Source of the DNA: Janibacter sp. DB-40
Lineage (GTDB): Bacteria; Actinomycetota; Actinomycetes; Actinomycetales; Dermatophilaceae
Assembly (NCBI RefSeq): GCF_029510815.1
Contig: NZ_CP120360.1
Span: forward strand, 62,001 to 126,000
Reading direction: 5' to 3'
Length of the DNA: 64,000 nucleotides
Part shown: positions 8,170 through 16,574 of the stretch, one piece after another
Layout of the letters: each line of letters begins with the position of its first letter
Numbering within the stretch: the first letter of the stretch is position 1
Program-made: the position numbers and the translations under genes
The notes under the pieces: generated by a model
What the model saw: only the letters and a program-made list of their open reading frames with translations
Told to the model about the DNA's origin: nothing
The model's database searches: none

Positions 8170-9192
8170 TCAGAGCACGTCGTGCCCGGGGCGACCGCCC
8201 CTGGCCATGGCCTCGGCGACCTCGAGGGCGGGACGCACCCGCGGAGCCTTGGGGATGACGCCGAGGCGACCGGCCTGGAAGTCCTCGACGGCGGTGATCA
8301 GCTCCTCGCGGGTGTTCATCACGAAGGGGCCGTAGGCGGCGACGGGCTCGCGGATCGGCCGGCCACCGAGGAGGACCACCTCGAGGGAGGGGCTGCGGGA
8401 GTCCTGCCGGTCGTCGGCGGCGATCTCGAGGGCGCCGCCGGTGCCGAAGACGGCCAGCTGGCCCTCGCGGATCGGGCGCCGCTCGGGGCCGACGAGCCCG
8501 CGACCGGAGAGCACGTAGGCCAGGCCGTTGAAGTCCTCGCGCCACGGCACGTGCATGCGCGCGCCCGGCGCGATCGTCGTGTGGATCATCGAGATCGGGG
8601 TCGTCGTGATGCCCGGGCCCTCGTGGCCGTCGAGCTCGCCGGCGATGACCCGGATCAGCGCGCCGCCGTCGTGGCTGGAGAGCAGGCCGACCTCGCCGGA
8701 GCGGATGTCCTGGTACTTCGGATCGGTCATCTTCTGGTGGCCGGGGAGGTTGACCCACAGCTGGAGGCCGTGGAAGACGCCGCCGCTGACGACGAGGTCC
8801 TCCGGCGGGGCCTCGATGTGCAGCAGCCCGGAGCCGGCGGTCATCCACTGCGTGTCGCCGTCGGTGATCAGCCCGCCACCACCGTGGGTGTCCTCGTGCG
8901 CGAAGGTCCCGTCGATGATGTACGTGACCGTCTCGAAGCCGCGGTGCGGGTGCCAGCTGGTGCCGCGGGCCTCGCCCGGCGCGTACTCCACCTCACCCAT
9001 CTGGTCCATGTGGATGAAGGGGTCGAGCCGGGCCGTGTCGACGCCGGCGAAGGCACGCCGGACGGGAAAGCCCTCGCCCTCGTGGCCCTGCGGTGCCGTC
9101 GTCACCGAGAGCACGGGGCGCGAGACCGTCTCGGGCAGCGGCTGGCTCACCCGGGGCAGGGTGAGGATGTTCTCGACGGTCACGGCGGGCAT
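8170..9192 (-). CDS. Pirin family protein (bicupin)
   Basis: A 340-aa pirin-family bicupin. The N-terminal cupin has the metal site His81 and His83 in HPHRGFET plus His125 and Glu127 in SGLLHIE, matching the iron ligands of human pirin and the quercetinase-active YhhW. The C-terminal cupin is degenerate. It may be a redox-sensitive dioxygenase. The ATG has a good Shine-Dalgarno (AAGGAG). Upstream is a TTGA-AAA-TCAA palindrome; pirin genes are often MarR-controlled, but no marR gene lies in this window. Confidence 0.9.
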   Translation of the reverse strand: MPAVTVENILTLPRVSQPLPETVSRPVLSVTTAPQGHEGEGFPVRRAFAGVDTARLDPFIHMDQMGEVEYAPGEARGTSWHPHRGFETVTYIIDGTFAHEDTHGGGGLITDGDTQWMTAGSGLLHIEAPPEDLVVSGGVFHGLQLWVNLPGHQKMTDPKYQDIRSGEVGLLSSHDGGALIRVIAGELDGHEGPGITTTPISMIHTTIAPGARMHVPWREDFNGLAYVLSGRGLVGPERRPIREGQLAVFGTGGALEIAADDRQDSRSPSLEVVLLGGRPIREPVAAYGPFVMNTREELITAVEDFQAGRLGVIPKAPRVRPALEVAEAMARGGRPGHDVL

Positions 9193-9233
9193 GGTGCGCT
9201 CCTTCGGTGGACGGTGTCACCATGTCCAACAGT

Positions 9234-9247
9234 AGTTGAAAATCAAA
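9234..9247. promoter_or_regulatory. Putative MarR-type operator upstream of pirin
   Basis: TTGA-AAA-TCAA (TTGA 9236-9239, TCAA 9243-9246) stands in an AT-rich patch between the divergent pirin and RluA-type genes. The left flank TAGTTGA is shared with a second palindrome at 26475-26488 upstream of the LLM oxidoreductase gene. A MarR-like regulator is inferred only from the motif form and gene type. Confidence 0.4.
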
Positions 9248-9310
9248 CATTCCGCGAGGGTGGGCGAGGGCCGGAGCGTGGTCGGTGCCCGAGCGTCTAG
9301 TCTCGCGACC

Positions 9311-10225
9311 GTGCCCCCACGTTCACCGCTCGCTGCGCGCCACGGACTCAGCGCCGCGTGGGTGCGCACGCCCGACCGGGACCGCCTGCGACCACCCCGC
9401 TGGCAGACGGTGTCTGCCTGGTTGCGGGAGAAGATCCCCGACGAGGTCGACGTGGACGGGATGCTCGCCGACGCGCGATTCGTCTACGACGACGGCAGCG
9501 CGGTCCGGCCCGACGACGAGTACCGACCGCACACCTTCGTGTGGTTCCACCGGGACCTGCGCGAGGAGGTCGAGGTGCCCGGTGAGCTGAGCGTCCTCCA
9601 CCGCGACGAGCGACTCGTCGTCGTGGACAAGCCGCCCTTCCTCTCGACGATCCCGCGCGGCCGGCACGTCCGGCAGAGCGTCGTGGTCCGGCTGCGCGAC
9701 GAGCTCGGCCTGCCGGAGCTCTCTCCGCTGCACCGGCTGGACCGGGTGACGTCGGGCGTGCTCATGCTGGCGACGGAGCGCCGGTGGCGGGGGCCGTACC
9801 AGACGATGTTCGAGCAGCAGCGGGTACGCAAGACCTATCTGGCCCTGGCTCCGTGGCGCGATGATCTGGCGCTGCCCGTCACGGTCCGCAACCACATCCA
9901 CAAGACGCGCGGGGTGTGGCAGGCCCAGGTGGTGCCGGACGCGCCGGTCAACGCCGTGACCGACGTCGAGGTCGAGGCACGCGCCGGTGACCTGGCGGTC
10001 TACCGGTTGACGCCGCACACCGGGCGCACCCACCAGCTACGGCTCCACCTCCACGATCTCGGCATCCCGATCGTGGGCGACCCGCTCTACCCGGAGGTGC
10101 TGGACGTCTCGGTCGACGACTTCTCCCGGCCGCTCCAGCTGCTCGCCAGCACGGTGGAGCTCGTGGACCCGGTCGACGGCGGCGAGCGTCGGTTCGTCAG
10201 CGCACGGCAGCTGCCGCTCGAGTGA
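9311..10225 (+). CDS. RluA-family pseudouridine synthase
   Basis: A 304-aa pseudouridine synthase of the RluA family. The catalytic motif HRLDRVTSG places the nucleophilic Asp at 144; TGRTHQLRLHLHDLGIPIVGDPLY is the conserved RNA-binding C-terminal block. The 90-residue N-terminal extension is not a clear S4 domain. Whether it modifies 23S rRNA or tRNA is unclear. I chose GTG 9311, which lies 7 nt after TAGTCT with no Shine-Dalgarno (leaderless); the frame is open further upstream but without a better start. Confidence 0.88.
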   Translation: MPPRSPLAARHGLSAAWVRTPDRDRLRPPRWQTVSAWLREKIPDEVDVDGMLADARFVYDDGSAVRPDDEYRPHTFVWFHRDLREEVEVPGELSVLHRDERLVVVDKPPFLSTIPRGRHVRQSVVVRLRDELGLPELSPLHRLDRVTSGVLMLATERRWRGPYQTMFEQQRVRKTYLALAPWRDDLALPVTVRNHIHKTRGVWQAQVVPDAPVNAVTDVEVEARAGDLAVYRLTPHTGRTHQLRLHLHDLGIPIVGDPLYPEVLDVSVDDFSRPLQLLASTVELVDPVDGGERRFVSARQLPLE

Positions 10226-10233
10226 GGTGACTC

Positions 10234-10917
10234 CTACGGGCGCGGGACGGCGGAGACCAGCAGGGTGGGCACGGCCAGGGCGGGGTCGCGCACCGTCGTC
10301 ACCCGGGTGCCCGGCTTGCGGCCCTCCCGTACCTCGGACACCTCGACCCCGGCCGCAGACAGTCGCGCGTGCGTCGCCTCGAGATCGGCCACCCGCCAGG
10401 CCACGCCGCCGAAGGTGTCCGGTCCCTCCGGCGGGTCGCTCGGCACGATGACCTCGACCACCGCACCGCCGCAGCGGAAGAACAGCCCGCGGAAGCCGTG
10501 CCCGGTGTCCCGGTCCAGCCGCAGCTCCAGACCCAGCCGGGCCCCGAAGGTCGCCGCCGCCCGTTCCGCGTCGTCGGTGACCACGACGACGTGGTCGACG
10601 ACGACGGGGTCGGCGAGGGCGGAGTCCCCGACGGCCTCCTCCGCGCGCGGCGCGGGCCCGCTCCCTTCGCTCCCGGGTGTGGGGGCCAACCGCCACACGG
10701 TGCCGCCGAGGTCGAGGCCACCGGCGTCACCGGCCAGCCCGCGCCGCCGCAGCAGGCGCTCGGTCGCAGCCACGTCCTCGACACCGAGCGTGACCGCCGC
10801 GAGCCCGGGCTCCCCGGCGACCACCTCGACGGCGACGCCCGATGGACCGAGTCGGCGCCAGGCCTCCTCCGTGGCATCGACGTCGGGTGCGGTGACGGTC
10901 AGGCCGATGATCTCCAT
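10234..10917 (-). CDS. VOC family protein (two glyoxalase-fold domains)
   Basis: A 227-aa protein with two vicinal-oxygen-chelate repeats (about 1-75 and 105-225). The second half has the typical DHVVVVTDDAERAAATF start and FRCGGAVVEVIVP. Metal ligands are not all evident, so catalysis is uncertain; it may be a glyoxalase/dioxygenase relative or a binding protein. The minus-strand ATG follows CATGAT by 6 nt, a leaderless-like arrangement. It converges with the RluA-type gene (8-nt gap). Confidence 0.75.
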   Translation of the reverse strand: MEIIGLTVTAPDVDATEEAWRRLGPSGVAVEVVAGEPGLAAVTLGVEDVAATERLLRRRGLAGDAGGLDLGGTVWRLAPTPGSEGSGPAPRAEEAVGDSALADPVVVDHVVVVTDDAERAAATFGARLGLELRLDRDTGHGFRGLFFRCGGAVVEVIVPSDPPEGPDTFGGVAWRVADLEATHARLSAAGVEVSEVREGRKPGTRVTTVRDPALAVPTLLVSAVPRP

Positions 10918-10946
10918 CCGGCCATCATGACCCGACCGGCTGACGG

Positions 10947-10996
10947 CGGGTCGATGTATCAGCGAGCCCTTGGACACGCGCTGATACATCGACCCG
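10947..10996. terminator. Perfect 18-bp inverted repeat
   Basis: Arms 10947-10964 and 10979-10996 are perfectly complementary around a 14-nt loop. It lies between two minus-strand genes, 16 nt after the SDR stop and 30 nt before the VOC start. It most likely terminates the SDR transcript or insulates it. The AT-rich middle of each arm (GATGTATCAG) is unusual for this genome. Confidence 0.6.
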
Positions 10997-11012
10997 GCGG
11001 AGGGCGCCCGGG

Positions 11013-11771
11013 TCAGAGCAGCTTGCGCACGACCTTCAGCGGCAGCACGCGCATCGCGGCGCCGACGGCCACCCACGGCTTGGCCGGGACGTAGGCCCTG
11101 GCCTTGCGGGCCTCGATCGCCTCGACCATCGCGCGCACGCCCACGTCGGTGTCGACCATGAACTTCGTCTTCTGCTCCACCTTCTCGTTCATCTCCGAGC
11201 GGATGTAGCCCGGGTAGAGGACCGAGACGTCGATGTCGAGCTCGGGCTTGCCGAGCATCTCGGAGCGGATGCCCTCGCCCAACGAGGCGACGAAGGCCTT
11301 GGTCGCGCCGTAGGTCGTCATCGACTTGGGCATGCCACGCAGCGCCGTGATCGAGGCGATGAGCACGAGGTGCCCGGCCTGCTGCTCGCGGAAGATCGCC
11401 ATCGCGGCCTCGGTCTGCGCGGCGGCGCCGAGCACGTTGGTGGTGATCGTCTCGCGGTTGGCGTAGTGGCTGCCCTTGCCGTAGGGCGCGCCCTTGCCCA
11501 GGCCGGCGTTGACGACGACGCGGTCGAGGCGGCCGAAGTCCCCCTTCGCCCGACCGAAGACCGCGGTGACGTCCTCGTCCCGGGTGACGTCGAGGGCGTA
11601 GGTCTCGACCCGGCGCTGCGGGTGGGCGGCGGCGATCTCGGCCTTGAGCGCGTCGAGGCGGTCGGTCCGGCGCGCGGTGAGCGCGAGGTCGTGACCGAGT
11701 GCGGCGAACTGGCGGGCCATCTCTGCGCCGAGGCCGGAGCTGGCGCCGGTGATCAGGGTCGTGAAGGTCAT
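11013..11771 (-). CDS. SDR family NAD(P)-dependent oxidoreductase
   Basis: A 252-aa classical short-chain dehydrogenase. The cofactor motif TGASSGLG is at 8-15, the NAG motif at 88-90, Ser140 and the catalytic YGATK at 154-158. Arg34-Arg35 after the second strand suggests NADP preference. The C-terminal tail (KPWVAVGAAMRVLP) is hydrophobic-basic, as in SDRs that act on lipids. Substrate unknown. The ATG at 11771 is 6 nt after TACCGT, a leaderless arrangement. Confidence 0.87.
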   Translation of the reverse strand: MTFTTLITGASSGLGAEMARQFAALGHDLALTARRTDRLDALKAEIAAAHPQRRVETYALDVTRDEDVTAVFGRAKGDFGRLDRVVVNAGLGKGAPYGKGSHYANRETITTNVLGAAAQTEAAMAIFREQQAGHLVLIASITALRGMPKSMTTYGATKAFVASLGEGIRSEMLGKPELDIDVSVLYPGYIRSEMNEKVEQKTKFMVDTDVGVRAMVEAIEARKARAYVPAKPWVAVGAAMRVLPLKVVRKLL

Positions 11772-11834
11772 GGCCCGACGGTATCGCGCGGCCGCCGGGC
11801 GCCCGGCGCCGCTCAGTCGGCCGTCCACCCTATT

Positions 11835-11876
11835 ATTTACGACTCATGCCGTGTAAATTGGACGGACCATGAGTCG
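11835..11876. promoter_or_regulatory. Two interleaved dyads in an AT-rich promoter region
   Basis: CGACTCATG (11840-11848) pairs with CATGAGTCG (11868-11876), and inside it ATTTAC (11835-11840) pairs with GTAAAT (11853-11858). The local AT content is high for this genome. It lies between the divergent SDR and FMN-binding protein genes and is a plausible regulator site for the latter. Sigma and regulator are unknown. Confidence 0.5.
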
Positions 11877-11919
11877 AGAGGACCACTTCGCCAGGAGTGC
11901 AGCAGCCGGGAGGCCCACC

Positions 11920-12387
11920 ATGACAACCACCGAGCAGCCAGGACGGGACCCCGCCGCCACGGACCACCGCGGGCTGGGGGTGCTGGACCACCAGGACTGC
12001 CTGCGCCGGATCGCGTCGACACCGATCGGCCGGATCGCCTTCCACGACGCCGGGGAGACGGTCATCCTCCCGGTCAACCACGTCGTCGACGGCGGCAGCA
12101 TCGCCTTCCGCGCCAGGTGGGACTCGTCGCTGGCGTCCGCGGTCAACCAGACATCCGTCGCGTTCGAGGTCGACGAGTTCGACGCACTCGAGGGCACCGG
12201 GTGGAGCGTGCTGGTCAAGGGCGTCGCGAGCACCGTCTACGACGAGGAGACCAGTCAGCGCTTCGAGGAGCTGCTCGGCGACCAGTGGGACGAGCAGCCG
12301 GAGGGGACGTTCTGGACCTCCATCCGCCCCGACGAGATCAGCGGGCGCGAGATGCGGGTCAGCCGTCGGGAGTGCGGCTGCTGTTGA
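11920..12387 (+). CDS. Pyridoxamine 5'-phosphate oxidase-like FMN-binding protein
   Basis: A 155-aa split-barrel flavoprotein of the PNPOx-like family. It has the typical GRIAFHDAGETVILPVNHVVDGG start and a barrel ending in SIRPDEISGREM. These actinobacterial proteins bind FMN or F420 and reduce varied substrates; the true activity is unknown. I chose ATG 11920, preceded by GGGAGG; an ATG at 11869 would add 17 residues but lies in a palindrome arm without a Shine-Dalgarno. The C-terminus ECGCC is Cys-rich, which is odd for the family. The following whiB gene overlaps the end of this one. Confidence 0.85.
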   Translation: MTTTEQPGRDPAATDHRGLGVLDHQDCLRRIASTPIGRIAFHDAGETVILPVNHVVDGGSIAFRARWDSSLASAVNQTSVAFEVDEFDALEGTGWSVLVKGVASTVYDEETSQRFEELLGDQWDEQPEGTFWTSIRPDEISGREMRVSRRECGCC

Positions 12388-12659
12388 ACCCCTTCACCCG
12401 GCGGGCGGACGAGACCCGGCACTGGCGCCACGACGCCGCATGCTTCGGCGAGGACCTGGACCTGTTCTTCCCGGTCGGCGTCGCGGGCCCTGCCGTGTGG
12501 CAGGTCAGCCGGGCCAAGGCGATCTGCGAGGACTGCCCGGTGCGCGCGCAGTGCCTCGAGTACGCCCTGCGGTCCGGGCAGGACCACGGGATCTGGGGCG
12601 GCCTGACCCCGCACGAGCGCCGCGAGCTGCGTCGCGCCGACGACGTCCGCGGGGCCTAG
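12372..12659 (+). CDS. WhiB-family transcriptional regulator
   Basis: A 95-aa Wbl protein. Four cysteines (24, 52, 55, 61) fit C-X27-C-X2-C-X5-C for a 4Fe-4S cluster, followed by the GIWGG turn (73-77) and a basic tail for DNA binding. Wbl proteins work with the primary sigma factor and sense redox or NO. Start is uncertain: GTG 12372 (16-nt overlap with the previous gene) or TTG 12384 (overlap TTGA). The tight overlap with an FMN-binding protein suggests a redox-linked pair. The 3' end overlaps the convergent lipid kinase by 4 bp. Confidence 0.9.
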   Translation: MRLLLNPFTRRADETRHWRHDAACFGEDLDLFFPVGVAGPAVWQVSRAKAICEDCPVRAQCLEYALRSGQDHGIWGGLTPHERRELRRADDVRGA

Positions 12660-13561
12660 GGCAGCGGCCCGGTCGGGGCGGAGGTGCGCACCGACAGGGC
12701 GTGGTGGACGCAGCGCACGTGCATCCGCCGGGCGGGCCCGACGACGTCCCCGTCGAGCTGGACGTGCAGCGGTGTCGCGCTGGTGACCGTCAGCTCGGTC
12801 GAGGGCCGGGTCCGCAGCCCGGAGACGTCGCGCTGCCAGCCCCACCCCTTCGCGGCCACGCCGACCCACTGGACCGGCCAGCGCACGATGACCTCGAGCA
12901 CGTCGAGGAGCCCGTCGTCGACGAGGCCGCCGGGCACCAGCACGCCGGCGCGCACGCGCGTGCAGTTCGCGGCCAGGACGCTCCAGGCGAGGACGTCCCG
13001 CTCCGGCTCGTCGTCGTGGCGCACCGTCATCGGCACCGGTCGGCGCATGGCCGACACCGCGGCGGGGGCCAGGTAGGCCGGCCACCCGATCCGGTCCTTC
13101 AGCCGGGGCCGGGTCGCCGCGACCGTCGCCGCGTCGTGGCCCATCCCCGCCAGGACGACGAAGGGGTGGTCCCCCGCCTCGTCGTCGATGCGGGCGAGCC
13201 CGAGGTCCACGGGTCGGGCGCTGCCGGTGATCGCCACGTGCGCGGCCGCCTCGATCCCGCTCGGCAGGTCGAGGTTGTGCGCGAGGAGGTTCGCCGTCCC
13301 GGTCGGGACGACGGCCAGCTGCGTGCCCGTCCCGACCAGGGCGTGGGCCACCGAGCGCACGGTGCCGTCACCCCCGGCGACGACGACCAGCTCGGCACCG
13401 GCCGCGACCGCGCTCGCGGCCTGGGCGCGGCCGGTCTCCTCGCGGGTCGTCAGGTGCACCGCCGGGGCCGGCCAGCCGGCCGCCTCCGCCTGCGAGGTGA
13501 CCGCCTCGAGCGCCCGCTCCCATCCCCCCTTCGCCGGGTTGATGATGAGGGCGGAGCGCAC
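12656..13561 (-). CDS. Diacylglycerol/sphingosine kinase-like lipid kinase
   Basis: A 301-aa protein of the DAGK catalytic-domain family. The nucleotide motif GGDGT is at 63-67 in VVVAGGDGTV, with PTGTANLLA (the PxGTxN lipid-kinase block) near 86-94 and a C-terminal beta-sandwich with DGLLDVLEV and QLDGD. Actinobacterial members phosphorylate diacylglycerol or take part in phosphatidylinositol mannoside/undecaprenol lipid recycling; the substrate is not fixed by sequence. The ATG at 13561 abuts the stop of the upstream beta-propeller gene (13562). Confidence 0.88.
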   Translation of the reverse strand: MRSALIINPAKGGWERALEAVTSQAEAAGWPAPAVHLTTREETGRAQAASAVAAGAELVVVAGGDGTVRSVAHALVGTGTQLAVVPTGTANLLAHNLDLPSGIEAAAHVAITGSARPVDLGLARIDDEAGDHPFVVLAGMGHDAATVAATRPRLKDRIGWPAYLAPAAVSAMRRPVPMTVRHDDEPERDVLAWSVLAANCTRVRAGVLVPGGLVDDGLLDVLEVIVRWPVQWVGVAAKGWGWQRDVSGLRTRPSTELTVTSATPLHVQLDGDVVGPARRMHVRCVHHALSVRTSAPTGPLP

Positions 13562-14839
13562 TCAGGCGACCGAACGGGAGTCGTCGAAGACGATGATCGA
13601 GCCGCCGTAGTTGGCCACCCAGACGCGCTCCTTGGTCGGCTCGTAGGTGATGCCGATCGGGTGCGGGTCCGTCTTCACCGTCTGCACGACCTCGAAGTCC
13701 TCGGTGAGGATCTTGCTCATCGTGGCGTCGTTGTAGTTGACGACGTAGAGGGCTCCGCCGTCGGGGCTCATCGTCATCGAGCGCGGCTGGTTGCCGACCT
13801 GGACGACCCGGGTGACCTCACCCGTCGCGGTGTCGACCTCGCTGACGGTGGCGTCGTTGTTGTTGGTGACGTAGAGGTGCGTGCCGTCCGGGGAGAGCAC
13901 GAGGTGGCGGGGCCCGTCGCCGGTGACGGTGAAGTCGCCGTCCACCTCGCCCGAGGCCAGGTCGACCGCGACGGTGCGGTCATCGCCCATGAGCGCGACG
14001 TAGGCCGTGGAGCTGTCCGGGGAGACCTCGATGCCGCGCGGGTTGTCACCGCCCAGCGGGATGGTCGAGGTGACCTCGCCCTGCTCCACGTCGATGACGC
14101 TGAGGTCCATCGAGCACCAGTTGGACACGAGGACCCGGGAGCCGTCGGGGGTGGCGGCGACGTACTTCGGCACGGCGCCGACCTCGATGACGTCGACGAT
14201 CTCCAGGGACGAGGTGTCGATCTTGTAGAGGTAGCTGTTGGAGATGCCCTCGGGGCCCTCGCACGCGTCCTTGCCCTCGGGCAGGAAGCCCTCCCCGTAC
14301 ATCGAGTAGTTGCTCACCCACGCGGTCTCGCCGTCGGGGGAGAAGGCCATCTCCACCGGGGAGCCCTGGCTGGTGCCCGGGTGACCCTCGATCCCGAAGT
14401 CGGCGAGCTCGACCGCGTCGCCGATCGTCTTCTGCAGCGAGCCGTCGGCGGTGAAGACGCTGACGGTGTGCGTGTACATCATGTTCTGGGCGAAGACCTG
14501 GCCCTTCTTCGAGGCGACGACCGACTTCGGCGTCATCTCCCCGGTGAGGCGCTGGACGCGCACGAGGTCGGACTCGGCCGGGTCGGCCTTCCCGCCCTGC
14601 TCGGTGGCCGGGGAGTCCTCCGGAGCCGGTGACTCGACCTCGGCCGGCGTGGTGGGCTCGGGCTCGCCCGTGGCGCTCGCGCTGGTGCTCGCGCTCGCGT
14701 TCGTCGGCGAGGCCTCGGCGGAGTCGTCGTCGCTGACCAGCTTGCCGATGATCAGGGCGAGGATGAGGGCGGCGACCACGAGGACGGCGATGACGGCGCG
14801 CCGCCGCCGGACGTAGACCGGGTCGTTCTTGATCTTCAC
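13562..14839 (-). CDS. Membrane-anchored YncE/YVTN-type beta-propeller protein
   Basis: A 425-aa protein with a basic N-terminus, one transmembrane helix (about 14-37), an Ser/Thr/Pro/Ala-rich linker (about 40-80) and an extracytoplasmic beta-propeller. At least six repeats with the YVTNNND/VVNYND and SPDG signatures are visible. Such propellers are surface lactonase-like or binding proteins; no catalytic residues can be named. I chose GTG 14839 (VKIKNDP), which fits the lysine-rich cytoplasmic end, although the frame stays open further upstream. It directly precedes the lipid kinase and is probably co-transcribed with it. Confidence 0.82.
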   Translation of the reverse strand: MKIKNDPVYVRRRRAVIAVLVVAALILALIIGKLVSDDDSAEASPTNASASTSASATGEPEPTTPAEVESPAPEDSPATEQGGKADPAESDLVRVQRLTGEMTPKSVVASKKGQVFAQNMMYTHTVSVFTADGSLQKTIGDAVELADFGIEGHPGTSQGSPVEMAFSPDGETAWVSNYSMYGEGFLPEGKDACEGPEGISNSYLYKIDTSSLEIVDVIEVGAVPKYVAATPDGSRVLVSNWCSMDLSVIDVEQGEVTSTIPLGGDNPRGIEVSPDSSTAYVALMGDDRTVAVDLASGEVDGDFTVTGDGPRHLVLSPDGTHLYVTNNNDATVSEVDTATGEVTRVVQVGNQPRSMTMSPDGGALYVVNYNDATMSKILTEDFEVVQTVKTDPHPIGITYEPTKERVWVANYGGSIIVFDDSRSVA

Positions 14840-14975
14840 GGAGGGCACCTCGATGTGGACAGCGTCACCGCAGAATCTAGGCCATGCGGGGCCGTCGTCA
14901 TGGAGGCGCACCGTGCTCGCCCGTATGGGGACGGGTGTGTGGCCGGGCCCGTCCCCGGTGGGGTCGGCTGCGGAC

Positions 14976-16574
14976 TCAGCCGCGCGGGACGTCCCGGCGG
15001 GTGAATCCGATGACCCCGAGAGCGAGGAGGACCAGCCCACCGACGCCCGCGACGAGCGAACCGACCACGTCGACGTCCTCCAGGGGCACGTTGCCGACGA
15101 GGCCGAAGGGGGACCACTCGATGAGCGCCTCGGGCAGGTCGAGGCCGGGGCCCATGTAGGCCAGGACGGCGGCCACGGCGAAGACCGCCCAGGCCGCCGG
15201 CTGGACCCGCGGCAGCCAGCCGAAGAGTGCCACCGAGAGCCCGGCGAAGAGCAGCACGACCGGCAGGTGCCCCACGCCCGCGGCCACGAGGGTGGCGATC
15301 CACGAGGAGTCCTCGAGGGAGGCGGCGGTCGTGACGGCGAGCGTCACCGTGCCGACACCGCCGACGACGAGGGCTCCGAGGGCGACCACGAGGATGTGCG
15401 GTGACAGCCAGAGGACCCGGCCGCGGGCCTCGCTCAGCTGCAGCTCCAGGCGGCCGGTCGTCTCCTCCTTGCGCAGCGAGCCGAGGGACTGCAGGACGTA
15501 GCCGACGACGAGCATCGCGAGCATGAGGACGAACATCGCCGTCATCGCCTCGACGAGCGCGTCGCCACCCCCGGCGATGAACTGGGTCAGCTGCGGGTTG
15601 TCCGCGAAGGCGTCCATGACCGTCTGGGTCAGCCCGCCGTAGGTGCCCATGAGGATCGCGACGAGCAGTGCCCACCCGAGGGTGGCACCACGGTGCTCCC
15701 GGACGGCGAGGCCGACCGGGGTGCGCAGCCACGACGTCGCCCGGTGGGGACCCGGTCGTGCGGCGAGGAGGGATCCGCCGACGTCGCGACCGGCGGACAT
15801 GCGCAGGGCGAGCGAGAGCAGGATGAGGGTCGTCGCCGCGGCGAGGACGAAGGGGGTCCCCTGCGGCTCCCCGAAGGGTGCCACCTCGTCGTACCAGCCG
15901 TGCGGCGAGAGCCACACCACCCACGTCCCGTCGACCGCGCCGATGCCGCGCAGGATGTAGGAGGCCAGCGCGATCGCCAGACCGGCGCCCCACACCGAGC
16001 GCTGGTGGCCGAAGACCTGCGCGAGGACCGCCGTCATCGCGACGAAGACGGCCCCGAAGGCCAGGATGGCCAGACCGTAGAGGAGTGACCCGACGGTGTC
16101 GGCACCCGCGGCGACGAAGGTCACCGTGGTCAGGGCGCCGAGGACGACCAGGGCCGCGAGGCCGAGGAGGACCGCCGCGACGAGCGGGGCCTGCCGACCC
16201 ATCCGCGAGGCCAGGAGGAGCTCGAGGCGACCTGCCTCCTCCTCGCGCCGCGTCCCGCGTCCGGTGAGCGAGATCGCCAGCACGGGGAGCGCGAAGGCGA
16301 CGACGAAGCCGAGCTCGTTGACCAGGACCCCACCGACCGTGTCCAGGCCGGCGACGTCCCCGTTGAGCATCCGCAGCGCGGGGGTGTCGGTCGAGGAGGC
16401 GTAGGCCTGCAGCTCGGCCGGCGTCTCGTAGAGGCTGGTGATCGACACCGCCGTGAGCGCGACGATGGCGTAGAGACCGAGCACCCAGGCGGCCAGGGCC
16501 TTCCAGCCGGTGCGCCACTGGACGCCCAGGTTGATGCCGACCCCCGAGACGTGGGTCCGCGTCGGGGCGCTCAT
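14976..16574 (-). CDS. ABC-2 type exporter permease (tetronasin-exporter type)
   Basis: A 532-aa polytopic permease with about 12 predicted transmembrane helices in two similar halves (break near 275, at the basic GPHRATSWLRTP loop). Each half has an EE-rich cytoplasmic loop, RREEEAGRLELLLASR and RKEETTGRLELQLSEAR, an internal duplication typical of the TnrB3-like family. It pairs with the ATPase encoded just upstream (ATGA overlap). The substrate is probably a lipophilic drug or antibiotic, by family precedent only. Last gene of the tetR-ATPase-permease operon. Confidence 0.87.
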   Translation of the reverse strand: MSAPTRTHVSGVGINLGVQWRTGWKALAAWVLGLYAIVALTAVSITSLYETPAELQAYASSTDTPALRMLNGDVAGLDTVGGVLVNELGFVVAFALPVLAISLTGRGTRREEEAGRLELLLASRMGRQAPLVAAVLLGLAALVVLGALTTVTFVAAGADTVGSLLYGLAILAFGAVFVAMTAVLAQVFGHQRSVWGAGLAIALASYILRGIGAVDGTWVVWLSPHGWYDEVAPFGEPQGTPFVLAAATTLILLSLALRMSAGRDVGGSLLAARPGPHRATSWLRTPVGLAVREHRGATLGWALLVAILMGTYGGLTQTVMDAFADNPQLTQFIAGGGDALVEAMTAMFVLMLAMLVVGYVLQSLGSLRKEETTGRLELQLSEARGRVLWLSPHILVVALGALVVGGVGTVTLAVTTAASLEDSSWIATLVAAGVGHLPVVLLFAGLSVALFGWLPRVQPAAWAVFAVAAVLAYMGPGLDLPEALIEWSPFGLVGNVPLEDVDVVGSLVAGVGGLVLLALGVIGFTRRDVPRG

